Part shown: positions 50,277 through 64,000 of the stretch, piece after piece
How the letters are laid out: each line of letters begins with the position of its first letter
How positions within the stretch are numbered: position 1 is the stretch's first letter
Assembly (NCBI GenBank): GCA_037389465.1
Contig: JAZARR010000078.1
Span: 496,001 to 560,000, forward strand
Direction of reading: 5' to 3'
Length of the DNA stretch: 64,000 nt
DNA from: Baylisascaris procyonis
Taxonomy: Eukaryota; Nematoda; Chromadorea; Rhabditida; Ascarididae
The notes under the pieces: model-generated
Told to the model about the DNA's origin: nothing
What the model saw: only the letters and a program-made list of their open reading frames with translations
Databases searched by the model: none
Program-made: the position numbers and the translations under genes

Positions 50277-51170
50277 AGCACTATTGCAGAGAACGATGGC
50301 ACCCCGCTTGCGAACCGCGAACGCAGCTGCGCTCGTGCTCCACGCCGCGTACGCATCACTACCGTACTCTGCACTTTGCAAGCTAATACTAACACGCATC
50401 ACAGAAACTCGAAAACTTGTAATAGAAACATGCGATTTTTTTCAACCGTTCAATTCAGAATGCCAAATAATATTCCTCTGCAAAATTTCAGCTCAATTGA
50501 TGCGTAGGAAGTACACTTGCTGGGGGTACCATCGTTCTCTGCAGCGATCCAATGGCGCATCACAGAAACTCGAAAATTTGTAATAGAAACATGCAACTTG
50601 TTTCTGTTATTCAATTCAGAATGATAAATAATGTCCCCATGCAAAATTCCAGCTCAGTTGAAGAAAGGAAAGTGCACTTGTTTGGTAGGCCATCGTTCTC
50701 TGCAATGTTTGAGTAGCGCATCATAGAAACTCGAAAACTTGTATTGGAAACATGCAACTTTTTTTTCAATCACTCAACACAGAATGTCAAGCTCATACTA
50801 CTGTTGTTATTGTTATTCTTATCGTTATTGTTATTACTATGTTGTTACCGTTATCGTTAATGCAAATCTCACTTTTTTCGCAACAAGCATGGCATATATC
50901 CAATGAGCTCATTAAAATAATACGACCCAGTGGGCAAGCATTGCTATATGGGGTCCTTCTGTTGACTCTTAGGTGTGTCCGTAAGTCATACGCATTCCTT
51001 CACTCCCTCAATTCATAGTTTGACATCCTGCATTGAGTGATTGAAAAAAACTTGCACGTTTCTATTACAAATTTTCGAGTTTCTGTGATGGGCGTTAGTA
51101 TTCGTTTGCAGAGTGCAGATCAGCTCTGTTCGTGGTTCGCAGTCAGGGAGAACGTCCTCTGCAACAGCGC
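50277..51170. repeat. Foldback (terminal inverted repeat) element, about 0.9 kb
   Basis: The left arm (about 50277-50440) and the right arm (about 51010-51170) are inverted copies. Both begin near GCAC/GCGC-TATTGCAGAGAACG, include TGCGAACCGCGAAC and CTAATACTAACACGCATCA, and run into CAGAAACTCGAAAACTTGTA. The arms are diverged, with indels. There is no transposase-like ORF inside; the 132-codon plus-strand frame at 50185-50583 simply crosses the left arm. The best description is a non-autonomous DNA element. Target-site duplications could not be defined because the outer ends are blurred. Confidence 0.65.
50395..50870. repeat. 161-bp direct repeats inside the foldback element
   Basis: The string CGCATCACAGAAACTCGAAA (with minor changes) starts at 50395, 50556 and 50717, exactly 161 bp apart each time. 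Each is followed by an A/T-rich stretch, a TTCAG-containing block and CATCGTTCTCTGCA. The third unit runs into a GTTATT-rich microsatellite (about 50797-50862). Confidence 0.75.
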
Positions 51171-51510
51171 CCCAAAGGCAAATAGTTTCTTGTATGAGAC
51201 AACATTGTCATTATATGTTCACCTATTATAAGAAAATAAACCTGTCACACTTGAATGCAAAATTCAGTTGCAGAACTGACCTACCGTTTATTGCGCTTAA
51301 ACTTCGCAAAGTTCTCGAGACCGCGCGTTCTTATCGAATAGCGCGCCTGCCCACATTTATGATCAAATCGTGGCTAAAATTCTCACAATATGTTGTGAGG
51401 AAACAAGATTTGAAAGACTAGACCGCGCACTTCGGAGAGTACTAAAGGCTCCATCAGTTTCAGTGATAACCTAAAATAAATACATGAACCTTTTCCTCAC
51501 CGACTCGTCC

Positions 51511-51586
51511 TTACAAATCGGCCAGAGCCGATTTGTAATGAAGACGATAGGTACCTTTCGAAGGTTCAGCCTTCGATAGGTATCCT
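51511..51586. repeat. Two adjacent hairpins
   Basis: A perfect 12-bp stem (51511-51522 with 51527-51538, loop CAGA) is followed by an imperfect stem around 51549-51564 and 51570-51586. They lie 340 bp outside the foldback element and may be a related small palindromic element. The transcript direction is unknown. Confidence 0.65.
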
Positions 51587-54500
51587 TTTGAATTTTACAA
51601 AAAACCGCTACTTCAGAGAAATTCCTAAACAATGCATTAAAACAAGGTGAGTACCATCATCGTTTTGCAGCAATTACAATATTCGGAATCTGACATCATA
51701 AAGGAGTGTGAGTAGATTTCAGAGATATGAATGAATGCGACCACGTCTAACAGTGTCGACGAAATGCTGCAGTGGGAGTGGGACATCGCGCTACAAACTG
51801 TGGATACTCGGATCTGGGGAGACGACATCGACTAACGGCATCTGCGCCTTTTTTCGATACGTACAGAGCAAGGGAGTGTGTCTGACAACGATGCTTCGAA
51901 AAAGTAGGGACCTGTGGCTCGATAGGCTATACTCCTTCCATTAGTTTCCTCGCCGTCTCATCGGAACATGGACTAGGCATTCCTCATTTCCTTCACAACA
52001 AGCCTATCAACTTCAACGGCAACAAACTGATATAGATTGAAGCACGATGATTTCCTTAATCTTCCTAGTTCAGATATCATCACAAATTATCAAAAGTATG
52101 TAACATTGCAAATTCAGTCATATTATTGCACTTGCACTAATTATATAGTACCTTTCCGACATTACCGCTATTATATCTGAAATTGCACAAGTTTTCTTCA
52201 CTTCTCCGGCAGAGACTGACGGTTGCCACTTCGAGCTAGTACCTGTGTTTAGGCAACTTGATCAGTGGCTTCTTTCCCAAACTGCCTTTGTAGTCCATAT
52301 GACAGAGTGTCTTGTCGAGTTTCAATATTGAGAACGACCGCTGCATTTCAAGGTTGCCTTTTAATATGGTTCTTTTAAATCTTAAAAGCGCACTGTGATA
52401 CCTTATGCTTGTCTTTTTAATCTATCGCGGCTTGAAAAGAACCTTCATCTTACATCAAAGAACCCTACAGTCATCAAGCTCTGATTTTTTAACCTTGGCT
52501 AATTGCTCCACTCATTGTACAAAGAATGGTTGTCAAATGTTTCACCTATGGTACCACCTGATGATGATGTATCATTCCTAAAATGTTGTTATGAGCTGTG
52601 TAGCTGCTTGCGGTTAGTGTGCCTTCTGCCCTTTTTGTTATTCCATCCTTCTTCATGCTAGTCATCTGCTGAGACATTCTGTGAAGTTCCTTTCATCACC
52701 AATTACTTCATCTGCCAATAAATTTTGTTGCCGTTTTTTGTTTTGTGTGGATCTAGGTGAACTACACCATATATTGGGGACCCTGCAATTCTGGTCATTT
52801 GCACATTCGATATTATCGAAAACTTTTTGTTTTTATTTCAGGCCATGAAGGAATCTAACAAGGACTTCAGTGCTTTTCAAAATTTGCCCAACCTTGGCCT
52901 TTAAATCTTGCTTTCTCACGATATATTGTTACATTTCTTGCAACGACCTTATTACTGAGTGACCGGGGTCGCATCACTCGCTAAGAACTCGCATGTTCCT
53001 TTTCTGCCTCTCTTCTGCGCGTATATTTGTGGATAAGTCTATCCACACCTCCTGTATATTCGTGACTAGATGGAAGGAATAACTGTACATTGGCAACGTA
53101 TACAAGCCGGAATACAGAACTGCAACACCTGGACAATCAACCAAGTTTGTCGCGAAGGGAATTTTTTGCAAGAAGCCTCCACATGGCCCATTCAAGGTCA
53201 AGAATAATTCTGAAAGTGGTGAATAGGAGCTTGAAGGTAAAATTGGCGGTTTTCTGCAAAAGGTAGAAAACAGCAGACCCTTAAACAACGCGAGTCGAAA
53301 GAATTGTACGTGAACTCGTTCCTCGCCATTTTACAAGGCTGAGTAAAACCTTTTTGGACGTTGCAACTTTTCGGACTTTCAATTGAGCCTGTGTTATATA
53401 TCAACCGGAAGAGCATAAAAGCGTGTATAAAACAAGACTTACAGGTTGCAGCCTTTTGTACCATCCTGGAGAAATTACCATTTGACGAATAATAGCATGG
53501 CAGCTCACATTCAACAGTCGCGACTTCCGAACGCCACGAAATAGGCCATCAAACTTAGCGAGATGACTTTCCAAATTTTCAAAACTTTTGCTTACCAACA
53601 CGGAACCTTAACTGGCAAAAATGCCTAAAATGGACGGCCTAATTTTGGGAATTCAGCCAGTTGAACCTTGAATTAAGAGAAACTCGCTCTAGAAAACCAG
53701 GTGTCCGGACCAGCAGAACTTAAGAGAATATCAGCAGCACTGACGCAGCCTCACCCTGGTACAACAGATGCTCGCAGTGAAATCATAAATCCAGTCTGAA
53801 AGACATGCAGCAAAGAGTGGGCTCTTTTTAACGTCTTATGCGATGAAACTCTGTGACACGATGATCAATGAAACGAAACTGTCCGAATTTCTCATAACTT
53901 AGTCATACAACCGGCTAACTGCTTCTCGTTTGCAAAACCCCTTCAACCAGGTGCATATCGAATATAAATTACGTTATATTCTATGAGTGAACAACTTGCA
54001 TAGACCATCATCAATCGGAACAAAACAGCAGATAGGCGGTCGATGATCCCATCGCACATCATTACATCCACCAAAGCTTAAAGGCGTGCTCTTTGTTCCG
54101 CGGACCGCAACCACGTGACAGACAAATCACCGTGAGGCGCTTTCCAAACCATTAAGTAGCACAGGAACGATGTGATGAAATAAGTGACAGCGCATGCTCA
54201 TCTACTGGATATGTTCCAACTTTACCGGCGATAGAACAAGTGGCATCCATACATTCTTGCCATGGCTACCAACTTACAACCTTTCGGAAGCAAAATAATA
54301 CATGAGAAGTATGTTTTACTTCAATTTCGTTCTGTTCGAAGTCGCTGCGGATTTCGGATGAAAAACCACCTCGGTAACGTAGTGACCGAAATACTGCCGA
54401 ATAAAAAGACGTTTACTTGACCGCAACCGACCAACACTTGCCTCTCGATGAAACGACCGATGCACGTTTGCCTGCTATCAAAATTCCTCAGAAATCCAAA

Positions 54501-57012
54501 ACCTTTGGATGCAAGACGAACGACTGCAAACGGCGAAGGAAAAAAACCAGCAATGACGACTGCTTCATTTCATTCAGCTCAAGAAAAGATTCTCCACGAT
54601 AGCGTCGAGGCAATCAAACAATATGACGTCGACACTTCACTACTTTCAACTCGATCAAGAGAGCAGACCTCCTTCAGTTATTCATTAAAAAACTGTTGGA
54701 TATGACAGATCGCACAGAGTCACTTCACTATTTGACGACGATGGTGGATGGATCACCAGCACCGAAATGTTCGCCCTGAGATAAAACAAGACGGACGAAT
54801 CGATAAAGTTTTAATGCAACCAACGACACCAAATCACATATCACAGTACAACGTGCAGACATCACTTAACGTAATATTCGGGAAGGTATTATATTTCATC
54901 AATAATGAGAAGATAGCTCCAAAAAGCCGTTACTCTTTTATTGAAATTGTGTAGTGAACCTTCTCGGAGTGATGGATTTATAGACGTCATTACTGAACAA
55001 CTACCGAGGCAAGCGTAAGTAGACGACACAGAAATGTATGACCGGAGCATGCCAAATCAACCTACCTACAACAAGCACAATCGAGCATATCACTTCAAAC
55101 GTTCCTTGACTACTTCCTTTTCAACACCTGAGGGCCACAAAGGCTAAGAATACATGTGCAGTTATACAAACATAAATAAATACACCTTCCAGTACTGTTA
55201 ATTCAGAACAAATCGGCTCATTTCACAATTAGAAGGCATTAACTCATTTTAACAAAAGTTAACATAGAGAAAAAAGCAGCTGCATCGCACCGTATTCTCT
55301 AGAAAATTTACTCTGCGGCGCACATTCAAGATCTGCAACCAGTGCTGCCAGACTCACCACATGTTATAAACCTCGGATCGCCGGGACGGGTGGGAGGGCT
55401 TTGAATTCGCTGAGATCTGTGCTTGGAAAACACCAGACAGCTTTGAACTCTAACCCGATGAAGCAACCACTTCCAGCAAAGTTGTGTTCTAAAAGCATGC
55501 AACTGGTAAAAAGCTTCGTCAATGAGAAATATCTCGAAAACCGTTAAAAGCAATCCAAAGCGCATTAACAACAATTACTGTTACCATCCGATATCTGTCG
55601 AAAACTTCATCCGGCAAATACATGTGATATTTTCTTAGCCTAAGTTGCATCAAGAAATTAAAAACCACCTGACATTTCCAGTACTTCTGAAATCCCAGTC
55701 GAGGTTTACAATACACAGACAAATGACAATACGCTTACGAAAATAAACACAGAGCAAACATGACCTCTATATTGCAGGAGCAGCAGTGATAAATGACAAC
55801 AGAAATGACACCAAAAAAACAAATTCAAATAGCTTAAGTTAGACAGGCCAGCCGTACCACTGTGTTCAAGTAAGTCTACCCACCAGATGAACACAATTAC
55901 CTGAAGAGAACGGCAAGATATACTTCAATGTTTCCCTTAAACTGTCTTTTAGCGCAAGTGATGCCACTTAAGTTTATACGCAGTTTGCCCAATAATTCGA
56001 GCGATTTCCCACAACAGTATATAGGATTTCTATGATAGGCAAGCGCACCAAAGCACCTGGCACGATAAGCACCTTTGCATTCTGCTCATCGCAGCAAACG
56101 GTTCCAATAAATAATAAAACATGCAGAGCACTGCGCTCATTTGACTAATTTGACCCAAATACAAATCTTCTAAGAGAGATCCGTTCCTTATGACTTGCCC
56201 GTTATAAAATGCAACTCGATCGGTGTTAAGTACAAGATGCATGCAATTTTTTGGAACCTTTTTGCGTCTACGACTCGTTTAGAAGTTTATAGCGTAGTGT
56301 AAATGTTGGTGTAGGATGTATTCTATGGTGTGGTTTAAAAAGACAAAATTTCGTTAGTTTAGCTTCACTTTGGTGAGTTGAAACAACCGAACAGTCGGAC
56401 CCATAAAAAGACAGAAAAAAATGCTGGCTGCAAACTCTCCCCTTGCACTTTTTGCAAAAAATTGCAAGTGAATAGAAAGCAATGTTTCTGAGATGCACTG
56501 CTATGGCCATTTTACAATAATGCAAAAGTTTGGAACGGAAAAATAAGTCCCCTCTTTTATTAAGCATTACCGAGTCTTCCAAAATGACAGCAACAGAAAT
56601 CGATGACTTTGGTGACGGTGATAAGGAAGAGGGTCATCCAGTAAAGTATCACTGAAAAGATAGAGAGAAGCAAAATTTCAAAAATGAGATAGCACAATGT
56701 GAATTCATCCAGTCGTTTTTGATGTTCAAGCCCCCTCACAGCACGCACGACATAGAAAACAAACTAGACTGTGCAAGCAAGCAGGTAGATCGGAAGCAAC
56801 TACGAGAAATGACTTACGATCACTACGTTTGGAAGGAATTATCAATCCCGAAGGAGGCACATGGCAGAGGGAAAAATCCTCTCTGGCGTGGCAAGAAACG
56901 GCTCAATGCCGAGGTTTTGGCGGAAGAAACCTACTGACGAATTGAGTGCGATGAACAACTACATCGCGACTGAATTAAGTCAAGAAGCAAGATAACTGAG
57001 AATTTCTTTGGA

Positions 57013-57738
57013 CTATCTTGTACTGTCCAGCGCTGCCGGTGCGAAAATGCAACACTTAAGTATTGAAGCGTCACAGTCACATAGAATGCATGACATTTCA
57101 TCCAGCTGCGTTATCATCATCGCAACAGCGCTCAGCAGCCAAGGCACATCAATGTCCTCTTCCTGTATTCTATCACTGTCCATCAAAGCCAATATTTTAG
57201 CTCCATCGATATAGGCAACTGGCCGAAATACAACCTGTCTGCCAAGTGCTGCAAAGATAGTTCGGAGTAGAAGCCTGTTGATGCTTTCCAATGACGACGA
57301 CCCGCTTTCTGTAGTCGCAAGCGGAACTTCGTACTTCCAGACCAAATGGTCCGGTGCGTCTGGTCCAGAACAGTATACCGGTCTCAACAACTCTTGGAAA
57401 GCTTAAACTTCGTATACACGCTCGCGTAAGTCAAGACATCCAAGTTCGCATGTCGTTCCCGTTAGTAGAAAGTAAAGTCGTCCTATATGTAAGAAATTAA
57501 GAAACTGACGGTAGTTCGCATGGAAGGACCGCCCTGTGTGATTTTCAAGAGAAGCGTTAACCCCATAAGGACTAGCATTAAATGGAAATGGGTCCGCATT
57601 AAACGGCTATCCAGACAAACCCGAGCGTCCTGGAGCCATCAAATTAGAAAGTGAACTTGTTGCATCCAACACAGCTGGATACTCACAAGTTGAACAGCTA
57701 GATGACATGCTGTGTGCAGGCCAAAACATATCCGTCAT
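57013..57738 (-). CDS. Weak candidate for a small two-exon gene
   Basis: Proposed exon 57738-57687 starts at ATG one base after an acceptor (CTTACGCAG) and ends at a strong donor (gtgagt). It joins in phase to 57248-57013, which starts after CTATCTTTGCAG and ends at TAG. The product would be 95 residues: MTDMFWPAHS, then LGRQVVFRPVAYIDGAKI, DIDVPWLLSAVAMMITQL and a Cys-rich end. Leader site, donor, acceptor and phase all agree, which is why I report it, but no family is recognised and the last 20 residues may be read-through beyond another donor. Chance agreement cannot be excluded. Confidence 0.3.
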
Positions 57739-59714
57739 ACTGCGTAAGTGAGCACCACGAAACTTCTCAACACTTCCCCCCCCCTTCCCCGACAACATTA
57801 TCGTATCAGAACCACATCGGGGTACTGCACTTCCACATGATGAACTTGTGCCAGCATGAGCATCACCACATGCTCGGACTACCTCCTGCTGATTTTCCGA
57901 AGGTGAACTAGAAGTCGACTTAAATTGGCGGGACGCTTCCTTCCACGATCACTCCTCCCTTACGTTCCTATGCAAGTCTTCCCATAGGTTCAGTCCAAGA
58001 GATGCAGCTCGATATGCGACAATAAAAGATCTTGTTTCACTGAATAAACCAATAACTAAATATTCAACTGCCGCGCCCTACTTTTAACCCGAAAAAATAT
58101 TACAAGTCAATGCTGAAATGCTCAGCTACATCTAACTTCCAATCTTGAATGGGGACCGAACGGCTGCGACTATCTTCATTACTTCCAGTTTCCATAAATA
58201 AAGTGTATGGAACTCTTTCTCTCTCCATCCCCCCCATCTTCTCTCCCCCCTCAAAAAATATTTGGTAGTAGATTAAAAAAAACGAGAAAAAACTTCAATT
58301 CATCCTTTCATAGAGGCTGTATTATAAAATTTGCCTCGCCGGAAAAGAACACGATAGAGTATTTAGCTTTAGGCCAACCCAGTGCTACTTTGGAAGTACC
58401 TTGTTATCATATCCCTCTTCTCTTTTTGAAATCAGCGGCACCTCATCATTTGTTCTCAAAAACGTCCGTGAATGTTGCCACTTGATCCTTTTATGTGAAT
58501 CCACTCATGCCGCTCCTTAGGCTGATGGTAATAGAAGGAACAGAAACATTAGTTATTCAACCGCCAACTAGATTATCTCAATTAGGAGATAATATGCAGA
58601 AACAGTTCCGTAAACAACGCTGTGGCAAAAAATGGCATCCCATTTGAGCTTCTCTTCTATAGCGGCTCACAATCCGCCTCACCTTTTTTCACCGAAATGG
58701 CACTGCAGAAGAAAAATAACGCCGACATATCATAGACATACGGCCCGATGAGGATGGGAAAATGAGTAAAGGAAGAGAAGGAAATCAATTGGAGAAAGCA
58801 GGTTGATCAGCTCATTTAAGAAGAAAAAGCGCTAATAAATTAACAGGGCTTCAAGTTATGTCTTTGAAAAATCCGCAGTTGCGCTGCAACACATGACAGT
58901 TTTCAACTACAAGTTCAAACAAAGACTGTTCCACAAGCACCACAGAATCATTCGTCAGCTGCGCAAATGTCACTCGCGCCCTTCTCAGTAACCATTTCTT
59001 TACCTAGGACCCCTTCCCTTTAACCTATATGAGCCAAATTAAACCTTCCTTACTACCTGCTTCAATTTCACGAGTAAGGGGACCACTGCCTTATGTTCAA
59101 GTATGCGGAGAATATGCGAAACCTAGAAAAACCTAACTGTACCCTCCGCAACTGGTAAACTAACCACTCAGCCAGACTTTATCCGTTAATACCATAGCGG
59201 AAAATATTAGGAAAAGGAAGAACCATGACTTTGGCCCACACTGTAAATTAACTCATTACGTCTAATTGGCTGGACCACTTCCAATCAACTAGTCGTGGTG
59301 CAGTAGCTAATACGGCGGAAGTTTAAAATGTTCGTCTCCGCGCGATCGCTTTAAGCTTTCACCTAGTTCCACATTGTCTTTCGGTGCCTCATCATAGCAT
59401 GAGAACTGCCCAACCACGTCAACCCTTCATGGCGGCACAGTCGATAATTAATGACAGTGACCGAAAGTAGCCTTTGGCTGCGAAATTAGAAAATCAAAGA
59501 CGACAAAGAAGCTTCACTGAATTTTATGGTGCAAAAATCTGGTTGATGAAAGCCATACTATCCGTGATCGGCTCATAATTTATAATACGATTAATACCTC
59601 CGGAATGATAAACCTTCAATACAAAAAAGCTATCAAGCGTAACGCTTGCATACGTGATTGAAAGGTAGATGAATATGCTGGAAGAGCGCTGAAACGCATA
59701 ATAATCCACCCGCG

Positions 59715-63708
<3,994 letters not shown>

Positions 63709-64000
63709 GGTAGAGTTGTTGGCGGCTCACTGTGTACGCGAATCGACAACCAATCAAGCTGGATGCGCAGCCGCGCGAACACCACCTCTACCTTGCTTTT
63801 TTCACACTTCTTTCTTGCATTAACGAGTCTTCAACATACAAAACCTGCAATCAACAACAACTGTAAATCTCAACTTGCTTGCAATGTGCAAAGCGCTCGC
63901 AGGATTTAACAGTGCATCCCTTCAGTGAACTAATTCTTATCATGTAAGAGGCAGAAAAACTTCGAGAAACGATTAAATATGCAGAAGATATTCAACACTC
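63709..64000. other. 5' flank of arf-6
   Basis: About 290 bp upstream of the arf-6 ATG to the window end. This would contain the 5' UTR and promoter. No clear TTTCAG leader acceptor lies immediately before the ATG, and I see no other defined element. Confidence 0.35.

Larger units (their letters stand above)
49420..59714. other. Intergenic region, mostly non-coding
   Basis: About 10 kb between the RAD54B start and the arf-6 stop. It holds the foldback element (50277-51170), hairpins (51511-51586) and the weak gene candidate at 57013-57738. Fragmentary minus-strand ORFs around 55300-56750 contain membrane-like sequence but no complete gene. From 51600 to 55300 and from 57740 to 59700 I recognise nothing. 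Confidence 0.5.

Noticed and set aside
50185..50583. 132-codon plus-strand ORF
   Set aside because: It runs through the left inverted arm and the first 161-bp repeat of the foldback element; the reading frame is incidental.

Overview
The window is nuclear DNA from a nematode, most likely a clade V (strongylid/hookworm-like) species. The evidence is the gene content, the AT-rich sequence, genes cut into many 40-280 nt exons separated by introns of roughly 0.1 to 3 kb, T-rich TTTCAG-type 3' splice sites, and candidate trans-splice acceptors 5-19 nt before several start codons. There are no bacterial features. All gene models were built by hand from protein-family similarity recalled from memory, with splice sites and reading phase checked base by base. 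No alignment or transcript data were available.

Layout. (1) 1-5398, plus strand: the 3' half of a carboxypeptidase E/EGL-21-type neuropeptide-processing metallocarboxypeptidase. (2) 5399-9003: convergent intergenic DNA holding a degenerate array with a period of about 137 bp. (3) 9004-16345, minus: a complete 8-exon dihydroceramide delta-4 desaturase. A 64-bp tandem duplication at its 3' end looks like a newborn intron. (4) 16352-20411: no recognisable gene. (5) 20412-28562, minus: a 10-exon protein tyrosine phosphatase of the PTP-PEST (PTPN12/18/22) type, with a C-terminal motif resembling the family's C-terminal homology box. (6) 28563-33266, minus: an unidentified multi-exon gene (about 29992-33246) and an orphan exon-like ORF. 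(7) 33545-49402, minus: a nearly complete RAD54B SNF2-family recombination motor in 19 recognised exons. (8) 49418-59714: about 10 kb of mostly non-coding DNA containing a foldback repeat element with 161-bp internal repeats, plus one weak gene candidate near 57.0-57.7 kb. (9) 59715-63708, minus: a complete 4-exon ARF6 GTPase of 175 residues, the same length as human ARF6.

The genes do not form a functional pathway. They are conserved housekeeping or signalling genes: neuropeptide maturation, ceramide synthesis, tyrosine dephosphorylation, homologous recombination and membrane traffic. All but the first lie on the minus strand. RAD54B and the unknown gene downstream are only about 280 bp apart in the same direction, which fits an operon. 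The more unusual signals are the 64-bp candidate nascent intron, the PEST-phosphatase C-terminal box with an alternative hydrophobic end, the foldback element, and the unidentified gene behind RAD54B.
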